From NCBI RefSeq assembly GCF_900188425.1, contig NZ_FZON01000023.1:1-64000 (forward strand): a stretch of DNA of 64,000 bases. The letters are read 5' to 3'. Below are positions 56,340 to 64,000 of the stretch, piece by piece. Below the pieces are notes generated by a model. The model was not told the origin of the DNA, searched no databases, and was given only the letters and a program-made list of their open reading frames with translations. This stretch comes from Antarctobacter heliothermus. GTDB lineage: Bacteria > Pseudomonadota > Alphaproteobacteria > Rhodobacterales > Rhodobacteraceae. Both the position numbers and the translations under genes were made by a program. Positions within the stretch are counted from its first letter, which is position 1; every line of letters begins with the position of its first letter.

Positions 56340-56678
56340 ATGACCTACGTCGTCACCGACAACTGCATCGCTTGCAAATACACCGATTGCGTCGAAGTAT
56401 GTCCGGTGGATTGTTTCTATGAGGGTGAGAACGCGCTGGTGATCCACCCTGACGAATGCATCGACTGCGGCGTCTGCGAACCGGAATGCCCGGCGGATGC
56501 GATCCGCCCGGACACAGAGCCGGACATGGAAAAGTGGGTTGAATTCAACCGCAAGTATGCTGAAATGTGGCCGGTGATCATCACCAAGAAAGATCCTCTG
56601 CCAGATGCCGAGGAACGCGATGGCGAAACCGGCAAGCTGGACAAGTACTTTACCGAGGCTCCTGGCGAAGGGGGCTGA
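56340..56678 (+). CDS. fdxA: 7Fe ferredoxin FdxA
   Basis: A 112-residue ferredoxin with cysteines for one [3Fe-4S] and one [4Fe-4S] cluster: [22 protein letters not shown] (C9, C17, C21 and others) and [14 protein letters not shown]. The C-terminal extension ([25 protein letters not shown]) is typical of alphaproteobacterial FdxA. It lies between the S4-domain gene and carD, an order I associate with this group. Confidence 0.95.
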   Translation: MTYVVTDNCIACKYTDCVEVCPVDCFYEGENALVIHPDECIDCGVCEPECPADAIRPDTEPDMEKWVEFNRKYAEMWPVIITKKDPLPDAEERDGETGKLDKYFTEAPGEGG

Positions 56679-56794
56679 GTTGATTCGCGGACGGACTGCG
56701 GCAAAACCCGCAGTTTTCCAGGCAAGCGCCTGATTTTTCAGGCGTAAACGTGATTCTGCGACTGTGCTAGGATGCGCTCGCATTCTGTGCTATA

Positions 56795-56809
56795 CATGTG
56801 TTTCACATG
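56795..56809. promoter_or_regulatory. Inverted repeat upstream of carD
   Basis: CATGTG-TTT-CACATG is a 6-bp-arm inverted repeat in the 270-base leader between fdxA and carD. It may be an operator or part of the carD promoter region. No recognised consensus fits it, so the assignment is tentative. Confidence 0.3.
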
Positions 56810-56950
56810 ATGCTGCACATGCTGGGCGCAAAGCCCGACGGCCTTTCGGGGCATAACCAGACTGTATGACATGAGATGAACGGGAATCCTGTGATCCCCG
56901 GTCGTCTTTCTTGTCGCCTGTCAACTGATGAGTTGCGAGGACTGACTTAC

Positions 56951-57457
56951 ATGACCAAGACCAAAAAAGCTGACTTCCGTCCCAATGAATATGTGGTTTA
57001 TCCGGCGCATGGCGTCGGCCAGATCGTGTCGATTGAAAAGCAAGAGATCGCCGGGATCAACCTCGAACTCTTTGTGATCTCCTTCGAGAAGGACAAGATG
57101 ACCCTGCGCGTTCCGACGCACAAGGCCACCGAAGTTGGCATGCGGTCCCTGTCCTCACCCGACGTGGTGGACGAGGCGATGAAAACGCTGCGCGGCAAGG
57201 CCAAGGTCAAGCGGGCCATGTGGTCGCGCCGAGCCCAGGAGTATGAGCAAAAGATCAACTCTGGCGACCTGATCGCGATTGCCGAGGTGGTGCGCGACCT
57301 GCACCGCGCCGATGACCAGCGGGAGCAGTCCTATTCGGAGCGTCAGCTGTATGAGGCCGCGCTCGAGCGTCTGACCCGCGAAGTGGCTGCTGTTTCCGGC
57401 GATGAGACCGCCGCCGCCAAGCAGGTGGACGACGTGCTGAGCCTGCGCGCCGCCTAA
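56951..57457 (+). CDS. carD: CarD-family transcriptional regulator
   Basis: A 168-residue RNA-polymerase-binding factor. The N-terminal RID domain (~8-65) has RPNEYVVYPAHGVGQIVSIEKQEIAG; a helical DNA-contacting domain follows with the conserved tryptophan in RAMWSRRAQEYEQKINSGD. CarD stabilises open promoter complexes, notably at rRNA promoters. The ATG at 56951 starts the family-typical MTKTKKADF; the frame upstream lacks homology. A terminator follows. Confidence 0.95.
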   Translation: MTKTKKADFRPNEYVVYPAHGVGQIVSIEKQEIAGINLELFVISFEKDKMTLRVPTHKATEVGMRSLSSPDVVDEAMKTLRGKAKVKRAMWSRRAQEYEQKINSGDLIAIAEVVRDLHRADDQREQSYSERQLYEAALERLTREVAAVSGDETAAAKQVDDVLSLRAA

Positions 57458-57482
57458 TCTACGGACAGTCTGAACTGTATTG

Positions 57483-57513
57483 ACCGCGTTCCTTTCAGGA
57501 GCGCGGTTTTTTC
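57483..57513 (+). terminator. Rho-independent terminator after carD
   Basis: ACCGCGTTCC (57483-57492) pairs with GGAGCGCGGT (57498-57507) with one G-U, loop of five, then a T run of six. It separates carD from the convergent antiporter gene. Confidence 0.93.
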
Positions 57514-57533
57514 ATGGCCAGTTGCGACAAGGG

Positions 57534-59408
57534 TCAGGCGGCATCCTGTTTTCCGCGCGCGGTGAGGGCGGTGTACAGCTCTGCTTCCAGCTCGCGCTCC
57601 AGCTCCTTGGAGCGCGCCACATAGGCCGCGTTCTCGGCCTGAGGCACCGACGGATCCCAAAGCTCGGCCAGTTCCTGAATGGTCTTGCGGTCGTGGTGGT
57701 AGAACGTCTCTTCGGCGATGGCTGCCTCAAATTCCGTCATGCCGACGTTTTCCAGAACGTACCGCCCGGCGCGCAGGCTGGAATCGAACATTTCCCGCAC
57801 GATGTCATTGGCCCCGGCCTGGTACAGCGCATAGACATGGGTCCGGTCGCGGGCACGGGCGACGATATGCAGGTCGGGGCGGATACGGCGGGCATAGGCC
57901 ACCAGCTTGGTGTTGGCCTTTGAGTCGTCCAGTGCCGCCACCAGCACCCGCGCGGTTTCGATTCCCGCCGCATGCATCAGTTCCGGTCGCGTCGGGTCGC
58001 CGAAGAACCCCTTGACCCCGAACCGCCGCATCAACTGAATTGTCTTGATGTCATGGTCCAGCACAACAGTCCGGTGCCCTGCCGAGCGCACCAGACGGTT
58101 GACGATCTGCCCGAACCGCCCGATCCCGGCGATAATGACCGGGCCCTCCTCGTCGATGGTGTCCGCCGTCGTGTCTTCGACAACCTTGCTGAAGCCCTTG
58201 TTGAGATAGTCGAACAGCAGGAACAGCAAGGGTGTGATCAGCATGGTCATGGCGATCACCAGCAACAGCCGATCGCCCAGAACGTCGGTAAAGACGTTCT
58301 GCTGACGGCCAAAGGAGATCAGCACAAAGCCAAATTCACCCGCCTGCGCGAGTCCCAGCGTGAACAGCCAAAGACCGCGCTTGCGCAGGCCGAAACTGCG
58401 CCCCAGCCCATACAGCACCGCGCCCTTGATCAGGATCACCGCCAACGCCATGCCCATTATGGTCAATGGTTCGGCAAACAGGGCATCAATGTCGATACCG
58501 GCCCCGACGGTGATGAAGAACAGGCCCAGCAGGAGCCCCTTGAACGGTTCGACATCGGATTCCAGTTCATGCCGGAATTCGGAGTTGGCCAGCACCACAC
58601 CGGCAAGAAAGGTGCCAAGGGCGGGCGACAGGCCCACCAGCATCATCAGAAAGGCGATGCCGATCACGATCAGCAGCGCCACGGCGGTGAACATCTCTGG
58701 CAGGCGGGCGGCGTGAATATAGCGAAACAGTGGCCGCGCGCCATAGACACCGGCCAGGATGATCGCCGCGATCACACCCAGCGTCACCAGCGCAGCACCC
58801 CAGCCGGGCAGCCCCTCGACCAAGGACAGGCTGGCGTGGTGGGCCTCATCGGCGTGGCCGTCGACCTTGTTCAGGAATTGGGCAGGGCTGACAAAAACCG
58901 CGACGGACAGCAGCGGAAAGATCACCAGCATGGGGATCACCGCGATGTCCTGCGTCAGCAGCACGGAGAAGGCAGAGCGCCCGCCGTTGGTCTGCGTGAG
59001 TTTCTTTTCGTTGAGTGTTTGCAACACGATGGCCGTAGAGGACAGCGCCAGCGCCAGACCCACGGCCAGCGCCGTCTGCCAGGCAAGCCCCAGCGCCATG
59101 GACCCGGCCAGGATCGCACAGGTCGTCAGCGTGATCTGCAAGCCGCCCAGCCCGATCAGCCGGTGTCGCATGTCCCAAAGGGCGCGGGGTTCCAGTTCCA
59201 GTCCAATCAGGAACAGCATCATGACGACGCCGAATTCGGCGTAGTGCTGGATGTCCGCCGTATCGACGACAAGCCCCAGTCCCGGCCCGATCACCAGCCC
59301 GGCCAAAAGGTACCCCAGCACCGATCCCAGCCCAAGCCGCGCGGCCAGAGGTACCGCGATCACTGCGGCCAGCAGAAAGACAGAAGCCTGAAAAAGAAAG
59401 GAATCCAC
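57534..59408 (-). CDS. KefB/KefC-type K+/H+ antiporter
   Basis: A ~624-residue monovalent cation:proton antiporter-2 protein. About twelve membrane helices (1-385; GSVLGYLLAGLVIGPGLGLV, ALGTFLAGVVLANSEFRHELESDVEPFKGLLLGLFFITVG) precede an RCK/TrkA-N domain with NAD-type loop IIAGIGRFGQIVNRLV. Such systems release K+ on electrophile stress under glutathione control. The start is taken at GTG 59408 (family-like MDSFLFQA); GTG at 59420 is an alternative. Confidence 0.92.
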   Translation of the reverse strand: MDSFLFQASVFLLAAVIAVPLAARLGLGSVLGYLLAGLVIGPGLGLVVDTADIQHYAEFGVVMMLFLIGLELEPRALWDMRHRLIGLGGLQITLTTCAILAGSMALGLAWQTALAVGLALALSSTAIVLQTLNEKKLTQTNGGRSAFSVLLTQDIAVIPMLVIFPLLSVAVFVSPAQFLNKVDGHADEAHHASLSLVEGLPGWGAALVTLGVIAAIILAGVYGARPLFRYIHAARLPEMFTAVALLIVIGIAFLMMLVGLSPALGTFLAGVVLANSEFRHELESDVEPFKGLLLGLFFITVGAGIDIDALFAEPLTIMGMALAVILIKGAVLYGLGRSFGLRKRGLWLFTLGLAQAGEFGFVLISFGRQQNVFTDVLGDRLLLVIAMTMLITPLLFLLFDYLNKGFSKVVEDTTADTIDEEGPVIIAGIGRFGQIVNRLVRSAGHRTVVLDHDIKTIQLMRRFGVKGFFGDPTRPELMHAAGIETARVLVAALDDSKANTKLVAYARRIRPDLHIVARARDRTHVYALYQAGANDIVREMFDSSLRAGRYVLENVGMTEFEAAIAEETFYHHDRKTIQELAELWDPSVPQAENAAYVARSKELERELEAELYTALTARGKQDAA

Positions 59409-59530
59409 ACCCCACCCCACTGTTTGCGCCTATACACCATATTGTGCCGGAGACGGCCTCAGTGGCAACAGGTGACATTTCGCGCCTGCCTCAAATCAGT
59501 GCGATCAGACGACAGTGGGCCAATCGACGC

Positions 59531-60457
59531 TCACTCTGCGGGCAACATGCGGGGCTGTGGCCGGGGCAGGCGGGGCCGCAGCCGCGACCAGCGCGGCGCA
59601 CAGTCGTCTGGCAGGAGCGCGCGCAACTGGTCCAGTGGCATCTCTCCGGTCAGGACGGCCCGGTAAAGTGGGAACACCCCCTTTCGCAGGTAGGGCGACC
59701 AGTGGCAGATCAATCGCTCCGCCGCCGCAATCGGAAACCCCGCGTGGCGCAGGGCGGCGAGGCTGCGGGAGTCGTCCAGTTGCAGGGTGACAAGCCGCGG
59801 ATGGCGCAGACACCCATGGCCCAGCATACGGTCGCCGCGCCGCTGTGGTGGCACCAGACATTCCAGCATGAAATCGTACAGATCGTTCTCGCGCGTGGTG
59901 ACGTTGAGAACCTCTGTCAGCCACCCGGACGGGCTGTCCAGCGTCTTTGACGCGACCTCACCGTATTCTGCCGCCGCCAGCAGGACCGCGCGCGTGACCG
60001 CACCACAGGGCCCGACGCGTATCGCCGTCAGCGCCACCCGCGCGCCCAGCGAATGGGCAACCACATTGATCCTGCGAGTGGGGGCGTATTGGCGGATGTC
60101 GCGCACAAGCGCAGCCAGGGCATGGCCTGCCGCCTCGGCTCGCCGATGCGCCGCCCAGATCGACCCGCGTGCCCGCCAGCCGAAGGAGATCGCCAGGCCC
60201 TGTCCGCGCTGTCCGTGCAGGCCCAGCCGCTCTGGCCAACTGACAATTTTCCAGTCGCGGTTGCAAGGCTCTGGCGACATCAGAGTGCCGTGCGGGCAAT
60301 GAACGGGATGCCCCGGCTGGTATTTGTACCCATGCACCATCATGGTGACCGGCCCGCTGTCCGCTGCAAGAGCGGCGGCAAGCGCAGGCTGCAAGGGAAC
60401 ATCATCGCCATGCAGGCGAGGGTCGGAATCCGTCACGGTGACGCATAGCATTGGCAT
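59531..60457 (-). CDS. Alpha/beta hydrolase (DUF900-like)
   Basis: A 308-residue protein with the elbow VVAHSLGARVALTAI and the early VTMMVHGYKYQPG segment seen in DUF900/alpha-beta hydrolase proteins. The aspartate and histidine of the triad cannot be placed with certainty. A proline/arginine-rich tail ends the chain. No signal peptide is seen. Function unknown. Confidence 0.8.
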   Translation of the reverse strand: MPMLCVTVTDSDPRLHGDDVPLQPALAAALAADSGPVTMMVHGYKYQPGHPVHCPHGTLMSPEPCNRDWKIVSWPERLGLHGQRGQGLAISFGWRARGSIWAAHRRAEAAGHALAALVRDIRQYAPTRRINVVAHSLGARVALTAIRVGPCGAVTRAVLLAAAEYGEVASKTLDSPSGWLTEVLNVTTRENDLYDFMLECLVPPQRRGDRMLGHGCLRHPRLVTLQLDDSRSLAALRHAGFPIAAAERLICHWSPYLRKGVFPLYRAVLTGEMPLDQLRALLPDDCAPRWSRLRPRLPRPQPRMLPAE

Positions 60458-60578
60458 TGCAACGTCCCACTACATCTTGTGCGAGGAGCTAAGCCAAGGC
60501 TGCGACGAATTCGTGAAGGTCCGGTTACATTGACGTGACGCTCTTGCAATGTGTTTTTAACGCCTCTATGCCAATCGG

Positions 60579-60646
60579 CGTGGCGATTTGTTTACCGGAT
60601 TGCGGGCCACGGAGGGCATCGTCCCTTGAAATTCCGCTAAAGAGGT
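60579..60646 (+). ncRNA. SAM-II riboswitch upstream of metZ
   Basis: Stem P1 is CGTGGC (60579-60584) with GCCACG (60606-60611). The loop GATTTGTTTACCGGATTGCG and the downstream GAAATTCCGCTAAAGAGG match the SAM-II (metA motif) conserved bases, and CGGA (60596-60599) can pair with TCCG (60633-60636) for the pseudoknot. A small inserted hairpin (60613-60626) separates P1 from the AAA segment. SAM binding should lower metZ expression, fitting methionine feedback. Confidence 0.85.
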
Positions 60647-60653
60647 CAGACGG

Positions 60654-60690
60654 AAGGCTCCTTTCGCTTGACCGCGATCGGGGCTTTTTT
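60654..60690 (+). terminator. Attenuator terminator between riboswitch and metZ
   Basis: AAGGCTCC (60654-60661) can pair with GGGGCTTT (60680-60687) via two G-U pairs, followed by TTTTTT. The alternative CGGAAGG/CCTTTCG pairing (60651-60667) shares the first arm and could act as antiterminator. It ends 15 bases before the metZ start, so it may also sequester the ribosome site GGGAGAG. Confidence 0.7.
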
Positions 60691-60705
60691 GTTGGGAGAG
60701 AACCC

Positions 60706-61899
60706 ATGACAATTGATAACGGCCAACCTTTTGGCAAGGCCACCAATCTCGTGCACGGTGGCACCAAACGCAGCCAGTGGGGGGAGGTCAGCGAAGCGAT
60801 CTTTCTGACGCAGGGGTTTGTCTATGACACCGCCGAGGCGGCGGAGGCGCGCTTTCTCAAGGCGGGTGAAGATGAGTTCATCTATGCCCGCTACGGCAAC
60901 CCGACGGTCGCCATGTTCGAGGAGCGCATGGCGCTGCTCGAAGGGGCCGAGGACGGCTTTGCCTGTGCGTCGGGGATGGCGGCGGTCAACGGCGCGCTGA
61001 CCTCGATGCTGAAGGCGGGGGATCATGTGGTGTCCGCCCGTGCGCTGTTCGGGTCGTGCCTGTATATCCTCGAGGACGTGCTGACCCGCTACGGGGTCGA
61101 GGTGACATTCGTCGATGGTGCGGATCTGGCCCAGTGGGAGGCAGCGCTGCGCCCCGACACCAAGGCCGTCTTTTTCGAGAGCATGTCCAACCCGACACTG
61201 GAACTGGTCGATATCGAGGCGGTGGCCGCGCTGGCGCACAAGGTCGGCGCCACGGTGGTTGTCGACAACGTGTTTTCGACGCCTGTCTATTCCAAGGCCA
61301 TCGCGCAAGGCGCTGATCTGGTTGTCTATTCCACCACCAAACATGTTGATGGACAGGGCCGCTGTCTGGGCGGAGTGATCCTTGGCACGCGGGACCACAT
61401 CCGTGGCGTCGTGGAACCTTACATGAAACATACCGGCGGATCGATGAGCCCGTTCAACGCCTGGATCATGCTCAAGGGGCTGGAAACCGTGGGCCTGCGT
61501 GTGCGCGCCCAGACCGAGGGGGCCGTGGCGCTGGCGGAGACGCTGGCCGACCACCCCAAGGTCGCGCGGATGATCTATCCCGGTCATGCCAGCCACCCGC
61601 AACACGCGTTGGTCCAGCGTCAGTTGGGGGCAGGCGGCACGCTGGTCTCCTTCGAAGTGGCCGGCGGCAAGGAGGCGGCGTTCCGCTTGCTGAACGCATT
61701 GCAGATCGTGATCATCTCGAACAACCTTGGGGATGCGAAATCCATCGCCACACATCCGGCCACCACGACGCATCAGCGGTTGAAGCCCGAACAACGCGCC
61801 GCGCTGGGCATCGGTGACGGGATGATCCGGCTGTCGGTCGGGATCGAGGATCCGGCGGACCTTGTTCGCGACGTGAAACAGGCGCTGGACGCAGTTTGA
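60706..61899 (+). CDS. metZ: O-succinylhomoserine sulfhydrylase
   Basis: A 397-residue PLP enzyme that forms homocysteine directly from O-succinylhomoserine and sulfide. The PLP lysine is K212 in STTKHVDGQG; other family blocks are YARYGNPTVAMFEERM, FACASGMAAVNGALTSML and SNNLGDAKSIATHPATTTH. The ATG at 60706 directly follows the riboswitch/terminator leader with a GGGAGAG site; a longer frame begins before the riboswitch. MetZ and related MetY or MetB differ subtly; regulation supports a methionine role. Confidence 0.93.
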   Translation: MTIDNGQPFGKATNLVHGGTKRSQWGEVSEAIFLTQGFVYDTAEAAEARFLKAGEDEFIYARYGNPTVAMFEERMALLEGAEDGFACASGMAAVNGALTSMLKAGDHVVSARALFGSCLYILEDVLTRYGVEVTFVDGADLAQWEAALRPDTKAVFFESMSNPTLELVDIEAVAALAHKVGATVVVDNVFSTPVYSKAIAQGADLVVYSTTKHVDGQGRCLGGVILGTRDHIRGVVEPYMKHTGGSMSPFNAWIMLKGLETVGLRVRAQTEGAVALAETLADHPKVARMIYPGHASHPQHALVQRQLGAGGTLVSFEVAGGKEAAFRLLNALQIVIISNNLGDAKSIATHPATTTHQRLKPEQRAALGIGDGMIRLSVGIEDPADLVRDVKQALDAV

Positions 61900-62026
61900 T
61901 ATTGCAATGCCGTCTGTGAATGATCCGATCGGGTGCCGATGACGTATATGTGGGTGAGATTGGAATTGTGCTAAACAGTTCTTAGGTCTCAAGGTGTAGG
62001 ACATGCGCGAAAGAGGTGGACCTGAC

Positions 62027-63127
62027 ATGAATATCCACACACCGGCCATCGACCGGAAACCCAGCAAGGAAGAGGCCGCAGAGGCGCTGGCCCTGCTTCG
62101 GCGCTGGGCGTCAAAGGCGCATGACGCCGAGATTGCAGCACTTGACCCGATTGTCGGGCGCTTGTCGCCTGATGCCACGCCCGAAACCTATCCGGCCCTT
62201 GCGCGTGTGTACCCTGAGGGGTTCACTGTCGATGACGCTTACAAGGCGACACTGCCGGATTTGCAGAACGGCCCGTCCTCTCTGATCAGGGGGGCTAACC
62301 GGGCCATCCAGCATGTCGGCATCTCCAACTTTCGGCTGCCGATCCAGTATCATACCCGCGACAACGGCGATTTGCGGCTGGAAACCTCGGTCACTGGCAC
62401 GGTCAGCCTTGAGGCGGACAAGAAGGGCATCAACATGAGCCGCATCATGCGGTCCTTTTATGCCCATGCGGACAAAACCTTCAGCTTTGAGGTGATCGAG
62501 GCGGCGCTGGACGACTACAAGTCCGACCTCGAAAGCTTTGACGCGCGCATCAACATGCGCTTTTCCTTTCCGATGAAGGTGGACAGCCTGCGGTCTGGCC
62601 TGTCGGGCTATCAGTACTATGACATTGCGCTGGAACTGGTCGAGCGGGACGGGGTGCGCCGCAAGGTCATGCATCTCGATTATGTCTATTCGTCGACCTG
62701 TCCCTGCTCGCTGGAACTCAGCGAACATGCCCGCCAGACCCGCGGCCAACTGGCCACGCCGCATTCGCAGCGGTCGGTTGCAAGGATTTCGGTCGAGCTG
62801 CGTGAGGGCGATTGCCTGTGGTTCGAAGATGTGGTGGACATGTGCCGCCGTGCCGTTCCGACCGAAACACAGGTCATGGTCAAACGTGAGGATGAACAGG
62901 CCTTTGCCGAATTGAACGCAGCAAACCCGATCTTTGTCGAAGACGCGGCACGCCTGTTCGCGGAACAATTGCAGGCGGACGAACGGGTCGGCGACTACCG
63001 CGTAGTGGCCAGCCACCAGGAAAGCCTGCACAGCCATGATGCGGTCTCTGTTCTGACAGAGGGTGACCTGTTTGCCGCCGACAGCCTTGACCCCAAACTG
63101 TTCACGACGCTTTTCCACGTCGGATGA
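62027..63127 (+). CDS. folE2: GTP cyclohydrolase IB (FolE2)
   Basis: A 366-residue GTP cyclohydrolase I of the FolE2/COG1469 type, starting folate and queuosine synthesis from GTP. Residues expected in the active site are C225/C227 in SSTCPCSLELSEHA and H246 in TPHSQRS; ISNFRLPIQ and SYQYYDIALEL blocks match. The ATG at 62027 has GAGGTGG upstream. FolE2 can use metals other than zinc. I see no Zur-like palindrome in its leader. Confidence 0.92.
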   Translation: MNIHTPAIDRKPSKEEAAEALALLRRWASKAHDAEIAALDPIVGRLSPDATPETYPALARVYPEGFTVDDAYKATLPDLQNGPSSLIRGANRAIQHVGISNFRLPIQYHTRDNGDLRLETSVTGTVSLEADKKGINMSRIMRSFYAHADKTFSFEVIEAALDDYKSDLESFDARINMRFSFPMKVDSLRSGLSGYQYYDIALELVERDGVRRKVMHLDYVYSSTCPCSLELSEHARQTRGQLATPHSQRSVARISVELREGDCLWFEDVVDMCRRAVPTETQVMVKREDEQAFAELNAANPIFVEDAARLFAEQLQADERVGDYRVVASHQESLHSHDAVSVLTEGDLFAADSLDPKLFTTLFHVG

Positions 63128-63135
63128 TGCTTTTC

Positions 63136-63160
63136 GCGGCACCCGGCCTGCGGGTGCCGC
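63136..63160 (+). terminator. Hairpin after folE2
   Basis: GCGGCACCCG (63136-63145) pairs perfectly with CGGGTGCCGC (63151-63160) around a 5-nt loop, 8 bases after the folE2 stop. No T-tract follows, so it is a probable but non-canonical terminator. Confidence 0.6.
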
Positions 63161-63281
63161 CGCCTTGAGCAGTGCGTGGTGTATCACGGTATCGTAAAGT
63201 CCATTCATGGCTTGGTCATGGGTTCTGTGGCAGGCTGCGCACAGGGAGGAAACCGACTGCAATAGCGAAAGGTTTCCAGTC

Positions 63282-63509
63282 ATGACGCGCGACAATGTCC
63301 AGATCGGAATGGGGCACAGGTCTCTCAACACTCGTATTGACGTCTATCTGTCTGAGGTGGGGTTCGGGCTGAATCCGGCTCAACTGCGCCGCGCCCGGTT
63401 GCGCCAGATCATCACACTGGAATGCGCCAGCGACGCTGAACTGGCCAGCCTTGGCATCCATCGGGACGATATTCTGCCGTTTGTCTTCCGCGACCTGCTG
63501 GCGGCCTGA
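63282..63509 (+). CDS. DUF1127-like small protein
   Basis: A 75-residue basic protein (LRRARLRQIITLECASDAELASLGIHRDDILPFVFRDLL) resembling DUF1127, a family of short arginine-rich proteins linked to RNA and phosphate/carbon turnover in other alphaproteobacteria. The ATG at 63282 has GAAAGG upstream; a longer in-frame ATG at 63207 has none. Assignment moderate. Confidence 0.65.
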   Translation: MTRDNVQIGMGHRSLNTRIDVYLSEVGFGLNPAQLRRARLRQIITLECASDAELASLGIHRDDILPFVFRDLLAA

Positions 63510-63602
63510 GCATCAGTTGGACGGGGTCCGTACCTGCGGCGCCACGCTTTGACGGGCCCGCATGCTTGACAGTCCCGCGTGGTCAGGCCAACGCTCGCCT
63601 TC

Positions 63603-64000
63603 ATGTTCGATGTTCGTCCTGTCGCCTATGTGATTGGCCTGTTGGTCGCCTGTCTGGGTGGCACCATGCTGCTGCCCCTTGTGGTCGATCTGGCCGAGGG
63701 GCGGGGCCAGTGGCCGGTTTTCCTTGAATGTGCCTCGATCACCATCCTGGCGGGCGGGCTGACCGCGCTGTCCTGCGCCAATGCGGTCAAGGAGGGACTG
63801 ACCCTTCAACAGACCTTTTTGCTGACCACCGGGGTCTGGGTCGCGCTGCCGGTTTTTGGTGCGCTGCCCTTTGTTCTGGGGGCCACCGATGCCAGCTATA
63901 CCGATGCCTTTTTTGAGGCGATGTCCGGGCTGACCACCACCGGGTCGACCGTCATTTCCGGCCTCGACGATCTGCCCAAGGGGCTGCTGCTGTGGCGCGG
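63603..64000 (+). CDS. trkH: TrkH-family potassium uptake protein, C-terminus beyond window
   Basis: The frame opens at ATG 63603 and is still open at the window end; 132 residues are visible. They form four hydrophobic segments (YVIGLLVACLGGTMLLPLVV, ILAGGLTALSCANAV, WVALPVFGALPFVLG) and the first potassium-filter loop SGLTTTGSTVISGL. TrkH is the membrane channel subunit of the Trk system. Confidence 0.9.
   Translation, partial: MFDVRPVAYVIGLLVACLGGTMLLPLVVDLAEGRGQWPVFLECASITILAGGLTALSCANAVKEGLTLQQTFLLTTGVWVALPVFGALPFVLGATDASYTDAFFEAMSGLTTTGSTVISGLDDLPKGLLLWR

Noticed and set aside
56795-56809. CATGTG-TTT-CACATG as a chromosomal parS site
   Set aside because: It departs from the usual TGTTTCACGTGAAACA consensus in spacing and bases.
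61900-62026. Zur box controlling folE2
   Set aside because: No TGTTAT-type palindrome is visible in the leader.

Overview
The window looks like chromosomal DNA of a marine alphaproteobacterium of the order Rhodobacterales (Roseobacter group). It is GC-rich. The supporting evidence is aerobic-type cobaltochelatase subunits CobS and CobT, a betI-betC-betB-betA choline/choline-sulfate operon, a SAM-II riboswitch before metZ, CarD, FdxA, an alphaproteobacterial-type LexA box (GTTC-N7-GTTC), and many small secreted proteins of families common in that group. I saw no tRNA, rRNA, CRISPR array, transposase or integrase.

Layout. 1-11 kb: a secreted SH3b protein (cut by the window edge), a DUF427 protein, aminopeptidase P, cobT and cobS separated by three other genes, an ECF sigma/anti-sigma pair and rpiA. 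11-28 kb: a SulP permease without STAS domain, a Ca/Na-type antiporter, then an envelope quality-control block (gor, hflK, hflC, a DUF2065 protein, a DegP-type protease). After that come a lipoprotein, a LexA-controlled fragment of error-prone polymerase DnaE2, a ferredoxin, a YmdB-type phosphoesterase, transporters, and yebC. 28.9-31.4 kb: an AT-richer island with only two genes, a DUF262 protein and a HEPN putative RNase, translationally coupled behind a strong promoter. This is the best candidate for a little-described (probably defence or toxin-antitoxin) system. 31.4-36 kb: membrane proteins, LysE and DMT exporters, and a DUF1036 protein. 36-41.4 kb: betICBA. 41.5-50 kb: small secreted proteins (SNase-like, periplasmic glutathione peroxidase, two PAN-domain proteins), oligoendopeptidase PepF, an outer-membrane protein, and a DNA ligase plus its partner exonuclease. 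50-57.5 kb: aldolase, lipase and SCP2 genes, then a SUV3-like RNA helicase followed by an S4 RNA-binding protein, fdxA and carD. 57.5-64 kb: a KefB-type antiporter, a hydrolase, riboswitch-controlled metZ, folE2, and the start of trkH.

Functional links. betICBA converts choline-O-sulfate to choline and then to glycine betaine under BetI control. HflKC with the DegP-type protease serves membrane and periplasmic protein quality control. The exonuclease and ligase overlap by four bases, as does the ECF sigma/anti-sigma pair. A 73-bp element beginning with a perfect palindrome occurs twice (after rpiA and after yebC), and its second copy marks the left side of the DUF262/HEPN island.

All functional calls come from reading motifs and context by eye; no database search or computation was run.
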